From NCBI GenBank assembly GCA_027004335.1, contig JALTID010000145.1, forward strand, positions 1-9,547: DNA of 9,547 nucleotides, given 5' to 3'. The stretch comes from a bacterium (lineage in GTDB: Bacteria > JALSQH01). The notes under the pieces were generated by a model. That model was not told where the DNA came from. It did not search any database and saw nothing but the letters and a program-made list of their open reading frames with translations. Shown one piece after another: positions 1-6,409 of this stretch. Numbering within the stretch: the stretch's first letter is position 1; the number at the start of each line of letters is the position of its first letter. The position numbers were made by a program, and so were the translations under genes.

Positions 1-1433
1 GGGATATATATGAGTCTGAAATTGATTCAAAAAATCTAAACTCTGTAAGTCTCTATTTCAAAGAAATGGGAGAGATACCCCTCATATCTCATGAAAAAGA
101 AATTGAGCTTTCTAAAAAAATTAAATCAGGCGAAAAGGAAATTATTGAAATCCTGACCACCAACAAATTTTTTATGAACAGACTAAGAGAAGAAAAAGAA
201 AAACTTGAAAGGAATAGAATAAAATTGAGGAATCTGATTGAGATTGAAGAAAGTGAAGAACCAAAAATAACAGAAGATTACATTGAGGAGATAATAAATA
301 AAATTGACCGTCTGATAAGGAGAAGAGGGGAGATTAACAAGCTAAAAAATAAGTTAAAAAACGAGATAGCTGAAGGAAAGAAAGAAGTTATTCTGAAAAA
401 AATTGAAAATAAAGTGAAAAATCTTAGAAGGATCCTTGATAACATTAAATTTAACAGAGACTTCCTTGACAAAGTGATTTCAGAAATAAGATATTACGAT
501 GCAGAGGTTAAAAAGGCACATCAAGAAATTGAATTCTACAAAACAAAACTGGCAAGTAATCAGATCCCAGATGATGAGAAAACCATCTGGAAACAAAAAA
601 TTAAAAACAGTGGAAATGCGATAAGGGAAACACTTGAAAAATTAGATACCACTGAAGAGGAATTCAATGAATTTCTCCATAAGCTTAAAGAAGCTGATGC
701 TAAAATAAAAGAGGCACGAAATGAGTTAATGCAGGCAAATCTCAGACTTGTTATCTCTATCGCAAAAAAATATGTAGGCAGAGGTTTAACTCTTAATGAT
801 CTAATTCAAGAAGGAAATTTAGGACTTATTAAGGCTGTGGAAAGATTTGATTTCAGCAAGGGGTTTAAATTCTCAACTTACGCTACATGGTGGATCAGAC
901 AATCCATAACTAGGGCTATTGCAAACAAGGCAAGAACAATCAGAATCCCGGTGCACATGCTGGATATTATAAACAACATTCTCAATGTTTCCAGGGAATT
1001 AAGCAGTGAACTGGGAAGAGAACCCACAGAAGAAGAAATTGCAGAAAGAACAGGGCTCTCTGTGGAAAGAATAAAAGAGATAAAGAAACTTGTTAAAGAG
1101 CCTATCTCCCTGGATGAGCCAATAAGTGAAGGAGAAGAAAATACTGTTGCATATTTTGTGCCTGATACAAAAACTCCTACTCCCCTTGAAGTAACTGTGA
1201 GCAAGCAGATCTCGGAGAAAACCCTTCATTTACTCTCCCTCCTCAGTGAAAGGGAGGCAAAAATCCTTGAAATGAGGTTTGGATTGAGAGGAGAAAAGGA
1301 ACACACACTGGAAGAGATCGGTCAGTATTTTAATCTGAGTAGAGAAAGAATAAGGCAAATTGAAGCAGAAGCCATAAGAAAACTCAGATCCCCTGAACTG
1401 GGTAAAGATCTTAAGGATCTTATAGAAGACTGA
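1..1433 (+). CDS. rpoD: Primary sigma-70 factor (RpoD/SigA type), 5' partial
   Basis: Housekeeping sigma subunit of RNA polymerase, which directs promoter recognition and opening. The first ATG in frame (base 66) is not the true start: the frame is open from base 3 to the left edge, and the residues just before it, SVSLYFKE, continue into MGEIPL to form conserved sigma region 1.2. The real start and region 1.1 therefore lie outside the window. Counting from the ATG at 66 (455 residues): region 1.2 to about 25; a long Lys/Glu-rich, probably helical non-conserved region about 27-215; region 2 about 219-295, with the core-binding stretch near 245-265 and the -10 recognition helix around YATWWIRQ (272-279); region 3 about 300-345; the sigma finger about 347-367 ([11 protein letters not shown]); region 4 about 380-445, with a helix-turn-helix at about 414-433 ([19 protein letters not shown]) for the -35 element. 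The intact TYATWWIRQ and TIRIPVHM motifs point to a primary rather than an alternative sigma factor. The stop is TGA, and sufC follows after 14 bases. Confidence 0.96.
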   Translation, partial: DIYESEIDSKNLNSVSLYFKEMGEIPLISHEKEIELSKKIKSGEKEIIEILTTNKFFMNRLREEKEKLERNRIKLRNLIEIEESEEPKITEDYIEEIINKIDRLIRRRGEINKLKNKLKNEIAEGKKEVILKKIENKVKNLRRILDNIKFNRDFLDKVISEIRYYDAEVKKAHQEIEFYKTKLASNQIPDDEKTIWKQKIKNSGNAIRETLEKLDTTEEEFNEFLHKLKEADAKIKEARNELMQANLRLVISIAKKYVGRGLTLNDLIQEGNLGLIKAVERFDFSKGFKFSTYATWWIRQSITRAIANKARTIRIPVHMLDIINNILNVSRELSSELGREPTEEEIAERTGLSVERIKEIKKLVKEPISLDEPISEGEENTVAYFVPDTKTPTPLEVTVSKQISEKTLHLLSLLSEREAKILEMRFGLRGEKEHTLEEIGQYFNLSRERIRQIEAEAIRKLRSPELGKDLKDLIED

Positions 1434-1447
1434 AAAGAAGAGGGATT

Positions 1448-2161
1448 ATGCTACAAATTGAGAAACTAACCGCTGCAATAGCGGAGACGGGGGAGATTAA
1501 GCTCAAAAACATCAATCTAACAATCGGACCAGGTGAACTACATGTTCTCATGGGTCCCAATGGGAGTGGAAAGAGCACCCTCGCCAATACAATAATGGGC
1601 TCATCACAATACAAAATTGTAGAGGGTAGTATAAATTTAAATGGTGAAGAAATAAATAATCTTCCCACTGAAGAAAGAGCAAAAAAAAGCCTTTTTCTCT
1701 CTTTCCAATCGCCCCCAGAAATCCCGATGGTGAATTACACTAAATTCTTACAGGCCATCCTGGAAGCCAATGGAATGGAAGTGGATCTCAACAGGATCAA
1801 GGGCGTCCTCAGAAAAGTAGGGCTTTCTGGAGAATTTATTTCAAGAGAGGTAAACAAAGGCTTCTCAGGGGGAGAAAGGAAAAGAGCAGAAATGGCACAA
1901 ATGCTCCTCTTAAAACCCTCCTTTGCAATACTTGACGAGCCTGATTCTGGAGTAGATGTGGACTCATTAAAATATATTGCAGGCACAATAAATGAGATAT
2001 TAAACAGAAATGCCGGCGTACTTCTGATCACTCATGCAGCAAAAATATTGGGACATCTACCTTCAAACTTTAAGGTACATATCCTTGTAGATGGTGAAAT
2101 AAGAGCAAGTGGAGGCCCTGAACTTGTAGAAAAAATTGAATCTGAAGGGTTCGGGAGCTAA
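1448..2161 (+). CDS. sufC: Fe-S cluster assembly ATPase SufC
   Basis: Cytosolic ABC-type ATPase of the SUF system. SufC binds SufB and SufD and uses ATP to remodel the SufBCD scaffold during cluster assembly; it is not a transporter. The 237 residues match the family's usual size of about 245. Visible motifs are Walker A GPNGSGKST at 36-44, the Q-loop FQSPPEIP with Q87, the signature FSGGERKRAE at 139-148 (this ERKR version of the ABC signature is typical of SufC), Walker B ILDEPDSGVD at 161-170 and the switch histidine H196 in LLITH. SufC often has HYQR or similar after the switch histidine; here it is HAAKIL, a mild divergence. The ATG is preceded by a GAGGG Shine-Dalgarno a few bases upstream and lies 14 bases after the sigma-factor stop. 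I see no terminator or convincing promoter in that gap, so cotranscription with rpoD is likely. sufB begins 2 bases after the stop. Confidence 0.96.
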   Translation: MLQIEKLTAAIAETGEIKLKNINLTIGPGELHVLMGPNGSGKSTLANTIMGSSQYKIVEGSINLNGEEINNLPTEERAKKSLFLSFQSPPEIPMVNYTKFLQAILEANGMEVDLNRIKGVLRKVGLSGEFISREVNKGFSGGERKRAEMAQMLLLKPSFAILDEPDSGVDVDSLKYIAGTINEILNRNAGVLLITHAAKILGHLPSNFKVHILVDGEIRASGGPELVEKIESEGFGS

Positions 2162-2163
2162 AA

Positions 2164-3468
2164 GTGTGGAACTTCGCAAGGAAAATCGGTGAAAAAAACG
2201 GGGAGCCAGAATGGCTCATCCAGTTAAGAGAAGAAGCAGAAAGCTATATTGATAGGGCACCATTTCCAGAAGAAATCAAATCGGTGGACCTGGAGTACTA
2301 TAATCCTATGGGAAGAGGGGATATTGATCTCCCTGATATCAAGGATCCGAGAAATATTCCTCCAGAAATAAGAGATATGCTAACCAAGATGGGCATCCCG
2401 GAGAGGGAATGGCCCACTGTACTGGGTATGATCCAGGTGGACACATCTTCAAGTATATCCTCTTTGAAAAGTTATTTTGAAAAATTGGGGGTAATACTCC
2501 TTCCCTTCAGGGATGCACTAAAGGAGGTGGAAGAAGCAAGGGAATACGCTTTTAAGCTGATGCCATACAAGGAGAATAAAATTGTAGCATACCACACTGC
2601 ATACTGGAATGGCGGCGTTTATCTTAAAATAGGTAAAAATGTTAAGGTTCCACAACCCCTTCATACATACTTTTTGATAACAGAATCAAAGCTTGCTCAG
2701 GCTGATCATGCACTTTTTATTCTTGAAGAGGGGAGCGAAGCAACTCTGATCGAAGGATGTACGGCCCCTATACTTACAAGATTTTCTGCTCATCTTGGAG
2801 CAACCGAAGTTTATGTTAAAAAAAATGCAAAGGCAAAAGTTGTGGTTCTGCAGAACTGGCCAGGATATGTTAACACGAGACCTTATACCCGTGTTGTTGT
2901 AGAGGATGGCGGGGAAATAGAAGTGGTGGTGGCAATTCTGGGCACAGGCAAAACCTCAGGTAGATACGAAGAGATATTTTTAAAAGGAAAAGGATCAAAG
3001 GCAAAGATAAACAGTATCTCTTTTGTAAGAGATCAAGGATATCTTGACGATGTAATTAAAGTGTATTTGGAAGCTCCAGAGACCACAGGCTATATAAATA
3101 CAAAAGGTGTGGTAAAAGACAATGGTATAAGCAACTCTTACACCCTTATTGAGGCCAGGAAAGAAGCGGAAAATTCACTTGGTCATATTGAATGCACAGG
3201 GTTACTTCTGAACAGAGGTGCGATCCATTCCACTTTTCCTTTCATTTATTCTAACACAAGATCAGCTCAGTTAGAACATGAAGCATTTGTTGGCAAAATA
3301 GGAGATGATGTCATTGAGTATATGAGAAGTAGAGGACTTACAGAAGAAAAGGCTGTCTCACTTGTTCTCAGAGGCTACATTGACCCCGTTGCTGAAATGA
3401 TCCCATTTGAATTTTCAGCAGAAATCAGGAGAATGGCCAATATTCTAGCAGAGAGAGGCGGTGCATGA
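2164..3468 (+). CDS. sufB: Fe-S cluster assembly scaffold protein SufB
   Basis: Core scaffold of the SufBCD complex, where nascent Fe-S clusters are built; a right-handed parallel beta-helix protein of the SufB/SufD family (434 residues). The N-terminal part has the usual EPEWL entry (14-18). The beta-helix core follows from about 140 to 340, and the C-terminal helical SufC-binding region lies about 375-430. Residues that identify it as SufB rather than SufD are the EGCTAP motif (C199), the late cysteine C344 (IECTG) and E373 in LEHEAF; these correspond to the conserved late Cys and Glu of E. coli SufB that are implicated in sulfur transfer and cluster binding. C199 and C344 are the only cysteines, so the N-terminal CxxC-type motif found in some SufB proteins is absent. 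The start is GTG, supported by GGGAG six bases upstream that overlaps the end of sufC. The TGA stop overlaps the sufD ATG (ATGA), indicating translational coupling. Confidence 0.94.
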   Translation: MWNFARKIGEKNGEPEWLIQLREEAESYIDRAPFPEEIKSVDLEYYNPMGRGDIDLPDIKDPRNIPPEIRDMLTKMGIPEREWPTVLGMIQVDTSSSISSLKSYFEKLGVILLPFRDALKEVEEAREYAFKLMPYKENKIVAYHTAYWNGGVYLKIGKNVKVPQPLHTYFLITESKLAQADHALFILEEGSEATLIEGCTAPILTRFSAHLGATEVYVKKNAKAKVVVLQNWPGYVNTRPYTRVVVEDGGEIEVVVAILGTGKTSGRYEEIFLKGKGSKAKINSISFVRDQGYLDDVIKVYLEAPETTGYINTKGVVKDNGISNSYTLIEARKEAENSLGHIECTGLLLNRGAIHSTFPFIYSNTRSAQLEHEAFVGKIGDDVIEYMRSRGLTEEKAVSLVLRGYIDPVAEMIPFEFSAEIRRMANILAERGGA

Positions 3469-4559
3469 AAATAGAAGAAGTCATAAAGCCGCTTAATATT
3501 GAAGAAAAAGAACGGAAAATTAGAAAGATTCCTCAAAATATAAAAGAAATACTTGAGGTCATGGGAATCCCCGAGGATGAATGGTTTTTTCTTACCGGGT
3601 TAGGGGAAAAAATTCCTGGGAGATATCAGCGTTTGAAAAATTATTTTATACACAAAGGAATAGAGTTCAAAGAACTACCCCGTGAAAAATCTTCCTCACT
3701 TCATGTGATTTTCCCTGAAGGGAAAAGAATAATGGAAGAAGCACTTTTTCTTTCCTGCCTCTCAAGATGCGCTATCCAGCCACACAAAAATTTAGAGATT
3801 TCATTTGCAAGGGGAAGCCAGGGAACAGTTGTTATAGGAAGCCCTATTCCCAAGCTCTTCTCTACAAATCTTGTTAAAAATAGCATTAGAATCAATGTAG
3901 AAGAGGGAAGCAGCGCAGATATCGCTCTTCTCTTTAGTTATGATACAGAAACTTCCTCACGAACAGAAGTGGAAATAAATATGGATGCCGGAGCTTCCCT
4001 TATCATTTCAGGAGTGATATTCAATCCAGGGAAAGACACAGGAATCCACTGGTCAATAAATATGAAAGAAAAAAGTACAGTTCAATTTGATGAAATAGGG
4101 TTTCTCCTTTCCCCGGAGAATTACAGGGGAAGCTGGACAGATCTTTTTGTAAGAGGGAAAAAAGTCTCAGCAAGTTTAAACAGCGCGGATTTTGCACTGG
4201 GAGAGGGGGAAAGCAGGGTAGTTTATCTGGCAAAGATATTCAAGGGTAATTCAGGAGCTGAGGTTATAATCAATTCATACAGTATGGATTTCTCCCGTGG
4301 CGCAAAGAAGGGCTTTCTACCAGGATTTTACACAGAGGAAGATGATGTGATACTTCAACACTCAGCAGGAAGCACCCAATTTACACCGCAGAAAATAGAA
4401 TATATGAAAAGCCGCGGTTTAACAAACAAAGATATTTCAAAAATATTTATTGACTCGGTCCTTGAAAAAACCGTTTACAGAAAACTTCCTGCCGAGTTTA
4501 CTGAAGAAATGAGCAACTATACTCGTTATCTTCTGAATCGTATGGAAATTATTGTTTAG
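3465..4559 (+). CDS. sufD: SufB/SufD-family protein, probable SufD
   Basis: Probable SufD partner that pairs with SufB to form the SufBC2D scaffold in the cytosol; 364 residues, shorter than SufB and paralogous to it. The N-terminal helical part includes an EEVMGIPEDEW-like stretch (about 30-40) that parallels the MGIPEREW of SufB (76-83), as expected for paralogs. A beta-helix core follows (about 105-285). The C-terminal SufC-binding region has H299 (ILQHSAGS) and the helix IEYMKSRGLT (311-320), nearly the same as EYMRSRGLT in SufB. H299 occupies the place of the conserved SufD histidine (E. coli H360), and the SufB late cysteine is absent; both facts support SufD over a second SufB. It overlaps sufB by 4 bases and ends with TAG only 2 bases before the convergent phosphatase gene. 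No sufS, sufU, sufE or sufA follows. The alternative is a divergent SufB-like protein, since the family split is hard to settle by eye. Confidence 0.86.
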   Translation: MKIEEVIKPLNIEEKERKIRKIPQNIKEILEVMGIPEDEWFFLTGLGEKIPGRYQRLKNYFIHKGIEFKELPREKSSSLHVIFPEGKRIMEEALFLSCLSRCAIQPHKNLEISFARGSQGTVVIGSPIPKLFSTNLVKNSIRINVEEGSSADIALLFSYDTETSSRTEVEINMDAGASLIISGVIFNPGKDTGIHWSINMKEKSTVQFDEIGFLLSPENYRGSWTDLFVRGKKVSASLNSADFALGEGESRVVYLAKIFKGNSGAEVIINSYSMDFSRGAKKGFLPGFYTEEDDVILQHSAGSTQFTPQKIEYMKSRGLTNKDISKIFIDSVLEKTVYRKLPAEFTEEMSNYTRYLLNRMEIIV

Positions 4560-4561
4560 GT

Positions 4562-4574
4562 TCAGACTGTCTGA
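4562..4574. repeat. Short inverted repeat at the convergent sufD/phosphatase junction
   Basis: TCAGAC and GTCTGA flank a single central T. The repeat covers the phosphatase stop codon and starts 2 bases after the sufD gene ends. A hairpin would have to sacrifice inner pairs to make a loop, and there is no T-run on either side, so I do not call it a terminator. It may be chance. Confidence 0.3.
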
Positions 4575-5206
4575 GACTCTTCCTGAATTCCACCAAGGTG
4601 GTGAGTGTAATTAAGAAAAATAAGAGTATATCCTCTTTCTGGAGAATGTTTTGCAAGAGAATAGGAGGCTGTATCAAATTGAACTCTCCAGAAGTAGGGA
4701 GGGGTTAAATTTAATATTCCAGCAAAAATAACCTTTAATAGAGCTGTATGAGATACCACTGCAATAGTCTTGCCCTGATTTTCTCTTACTATTCTATTTA
4801 AAGCTCGCATTGCTCTTCTTCTCAGTTGAGAAATTGGTTCAAAACCAGGCATCCTGAGTTTTTCAGGAGTTTCAAGCCACATCTTGAATTCTTCAGGATA
4901 GAGTTTTTCGATTTCCGCTATTGTTCTTCCCTCCCAATCCCCCAGAGCTATGCTTTTGAAGGCAGGTTCAACCACGATTTTAGCCCCCGTTGTTTCAGCA
5001 ACAGCAGAGGCAGTATCATACGCTCTTACAAGGGGGCTGCTGTAAATTACCTCTATTCCACTATTTCTCAGAGCCTTTCCCAGATTCTTTACCTGCTTCC
5101 TTCCATTTTCACTGAGGGGGAAATCCTCCCAGCCGCGAAATCTTCTTTCTTTATTTCCTTCAGACTCACCATGCCTTATCAGGTAAATTAGAGTCTTTTC
5201 CATCAT
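4562..5206 (-). CDS. Histidine phosphatase superfamily protein (phosphoglycerate mutase-like)
   Basis: Cytosolic member of the histidine phosphatase (branch 1) family, 214 residues, the usual size for the CobC/GpmB-like phosphatases. It has the catalytic motif LIRHGES with phosphate-binding R11 and nucleophile H12, the RFRGWEDFPLSENG segment (22-35), R61 in SSPLVRA and the second histidine H153 in VVSHTALL. In most relatives the proton-donating glutamate sits in a motif such as REIDFGDWEG; here the stretch reads KSIALGDWEG (84-93), with Ser85 at the expected Glu position. Activity could therefore be altered, or another acid such as E80 may serve. The substrate cannot be told: alpha-ribazole phosphate, phosphoglycerate and other phosphoesters are all possible. 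Two adjacent ATGs (5206 and 5203) follow a GGAG site at 5211-5214; the spacing is 4 and 7 bases, so the second ATG may be the one used. A strong terminator lies 12 bases upstream and no separate promoter was found. Confidence 0.88.
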   Translation of the reverse strand: MMEKTLIYLIRHGESEGNKERRFRGWEDFPLSENGRKQVKNLGKALRNSGIEVIYSSPLVRAYDTASAVAETTGAKIVVEPAFKSIALGDWEGRTIAEIEKLYPEEFKMWLETPEKLRMPGFEPISQLRRRAMRALNRIVRENQGKTIAVVSHTALLKVIFAGILNLTPPYFWRVQFDTASYSLAKHSPERGYTLIFLNYTHHLGGIQEESQTV

Positions 5207-5218
5207 TATACTCCATTT

Positions 5219-5251
5219 AAAAAAAGAGGGGGGAAGTTAACTTCCCCCCTC
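5219..5251 (-). terminator. Rho-independent terminator of the Trp-rich gene
   Basis: Bases 5226-5251 form a perfect 26-base palindrome: an 11-bp stem (GAGGGGGGAAG / CTTCCCCCCTC) with a TTAA loop. It is followed on the minus strand by seven Ts (5225-5219). It sits about 30 bases beyond the stop of the Trp-rich gene and only 12 bases before the phosphatase start. On the plus strand no T-run follows, so it acts for minus-strand transcription. Confidence 0.93.
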
Positions 5252-5281
5252 ATACTATGGTAGGGAGAGGGACGGACTTAG

Positions 5282-5545
5282 CTATTCCAGATCTTTTAAT
5301 CTTTCCTCAATACGCTCAAGTTCCTTCTTCAACCTTTCAGCCTGAGCTCTGAGATATGCCTTCTCCTCCTCCTTAGTAGGATAGTAATCATAGTAATCAT
5401 TCCATGCATCAGGATAATCATAATAATCCGCCCACCATGGGCCATGGCCCCATCCCCAGCCATGGTGCCAGCCACCATGCCATCCTCCCCATCCCCACCA
5501 TCTACCTCTTCCCCACCACGGACCATATCCATCACCCCATGGCAT
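5282..5545 (-). CDS. Trp/Gly/His-rich small protein with C-terminal coiled coil (DUF5320-like)
   Basis: Small protein of 87 residues and unknown function. Residues 1-38 are built of Trp, Gly, Arg and His (12 Trp, 14 Gly and 4 His). Residues 39-56 are a Tyr/Asp-rich linker (YYDY repeats). Residues 57-87 form a charged helix with an exact heptad series, L65, A69, L72, L76, I79, L83, L86, predicting a coiled-coil oligomer. There is no cysteine, signal peptide or membrane segment. The MP-GDG-GP opening followed by a Gly-rich region and a short Glu/Lys/Leu coiled coil resembles DUF5320 proteins of anaerobic archaea and bacteria; the resemblance is from memory and the function of that family is not known to me. 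I chose the ATG at 5545 because GGAGG lies 7 bases before it; an in-frame TTG at 5551 would add two residues but sits 1 base from GGAGG. The gene has its own promoter and terminator, suggesting high independent expression. Confidence 0.85.
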   Translation of the reverse strand: MPWGDGYGPWWGRGRWWGWGGWHGGWHHGWGWGHGPWWADYYDYPDAWNDYYDYYPTKEEEKAYLRAQAERLKKELERIEERLKDLE

Positions 5546-5551
5546 ATTCAA

Positions 5552-5559
5552 ACCTCCTT
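5552..5559 (-). promoter_or_regulatory. Strong Shine-Dalgarno of the Trp-rich gene
   Basis: The minus strand reads AAGGAGGT, a full-length match to the anti-Shine-Dalgarno. GGAGG ends 7 bases before the ATG at 5545 and only 1 base before the in-frame TTG at 5551. This fixes the start at the ATG. Confidence 0.9.
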
Positions 5560-5569
5560 CTCTTTTTAA

Positions 5570-5597
5570 ATTTTAATCCCCTTTAAAGTTTTGTCAA
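5570..5597 (-). promoter_or_regulatory. Sigma-70 promoter of the Trp-rich gene
   Basis: On the minus strand a perfect -35 TTGACA (5597-5592) is followed after 16 bases by TAAAAT (5575-5570), which matches the -10 consensus at five of six positions. Transcription would start near 5562, giving a leader of about 17 bases that carries the Shine-Dalgarno. The promoter lies wholly in the 69-base gap after the phosphodiesterase stop and fits recognition by the primary sigma factor encoded at the left of the window. Confidence 0.78.
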
Positions 5598-5614
5598 CCT
5601 AACTTCTTCACGGA

Positions 5615-6409
5615 TCATTTTTCCTCTGATTTACAAAGTTCCTCCCTTATATTTACTGCAATATATGGATAATCAGTAATTATCCCGTCAACTCCTTGAA
5701 GGAGCAACCTCTTGATCATTTCTCCTGAATTTACAGTCCAGACAATAACTTTTAAGTTAGCAATTTTCGCTTTTTCAATTTTTTCCTCTTTAGTCGCAGA
5801 ATAATGGGGATGTAGAGAAAAAATCCCTGTGGCAATTCCTCTCTTTAATGCTTCCTCCCACCTGTTGTTTTCAAAAAGATAACCTCCTTTTACCACATCA
5901 TTCAGCGATATGAGATAATCTACAGCATCCCAGTTGAAACTTGACACAATGACTCTCTCAAGAGACTCGTTCAGAGTAAGAAGAGAAAGAATATATTTTA
6001 TCCATATCTTCTCCCTATCTGAAAGTCCGCTATTGTGTGAGAATTTTAATTCAAGATTAAAATAGATCTCGCTGAAATGCTGGAGGATCTCCTCAAGGGG
6101 AGGGGGGCTTCTCCATTTTCCCATAATCGTTTTTTGCCTCCCTGGTAGAGGGGTAAAATTCCTCTCTGAAAGGATTTCCCTTGCAAGTGCTTGATCCGTT
6201 TTAACTTTTTTCCCCGTCAGAGATACCTCATTATCGTGTAGGAGGAGTGTTTTATTATCCTTAGAAAGCCAGACATCTATCTCAACCCCTCTGATCCCGA
6301 GGTTTCTTATCTTTTCAATGGCCCCAATCGTGTTATCCCTGGCTTCCCCAAGAAGTCTACATCTTCCCCTATGAGAGAAAATTAGAATCCTGTAATATCG
6401 GCAGCTCAT
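5615..6409 (-). CDS. Glycerophosphodiester phosphodiesterase family protein
   Basis: GDPD-family TIM-barrel hydrolase (264 residues). Relatives split glycerophosphodiesters, from phospholipid turnover, into glycerol 3-phosphate and an alcohol, using a divalent metal. The expected residues are present: the HRG motif with H13 and R14; E43 and D45 in GVEIDVWLS; H58 in LLLHD; E120 and K122 in NLELK; and a C-terminal VIVWTVN (221-227) followed by GVDGIITDYP (239-248). The usual PENT after HRG reads ARDNT here, a conservative Glu to Asp change. There is no clear signal peptide, so it is probably cytosolic. The ATG overlaps the stop of the upstream cyclase gene by 4 bases (ATGA) and lacks a strong Shine-Dalgarno, which points to translational coupling with the cyclase. 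No terminator is visible after the stop; the gap contains the promoter of the next gene. The precise substrate is not known. Confidence 0.9.
   Translation of the reverse strand: MSCRYYRILIFSHRGRCRLLGEARDNTIGAIEKIRNLGIRGVEIDVWLSKDNKTLLLHDNEVSLTGKKVKTDQALAREILSERNFTPLPGRQKTIMGKWRSPPPLEEILQHFSEIYFNLELKFSHNSGLSDREKIWIKYILSLLTLNESLERVIVSSFNWDAVDYLISLNDVVKGGYLFENNRWEEALKRGIATGIFSLHPHYSATKEEKIEKAKIANLKVIVWTVNSGEMIKRLLLQGVDGIITDYPYIAVNIREELCKSEEK

Noticed and set aside
878-1204. Minus-strand ORF of 108 codons inside the sigma-factor gene
   Set aside because: It lies opposite the most conserved sigma region and shows no family features.
4591-4602. CCACC-AA-GGTGG inverted repeat near the phosphatase 3' end
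   Set aside because: The loop of two bases is too short for a hairpin, no T-run follows, and the bases encode His and Gly codons of the phosphatase.
4826-5191. Plus-strand ORF of 121 codons inside the phosphatase gene
   Set aside because: It is a shadow of the minus-strand phosphatase, which has conserved catalytic motifs; the product has no recognisable domain and no ribosome site.
5205-5210. TATAAT on the minus strand as a phosphatase promoter
   Set aside because: It overlaps the start codons, so transcription would begin inside the gene, and there is no -35 element at the proper spacing.
5329-5535. Minus-strand Met/Gly-rich ORF in another frame of the Trp-rich gene
   Set aside because: It is a frame-shifted reading of the same repetitive bases with no ribosome site; the heptad helix exists only in the other frame.
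5549-5551. TTG as the start of the Trp-rich protein
   Set aside because: It is 1 base from the Shine-Dalgarno core, while the ATG at 5545 is 7 bases away and gives the MP-GDG-GP opening seen in similar proteins.
5404-5586. Plus-strand ORF of 60 codons over the Trp-rich gene
   Set aside because: It is antisense to the Trp-rich gene and its His/Pro-rich product is just the complement of Trp/Gly codons; the minus-strand gene has promoter, ribosome site and terminator.
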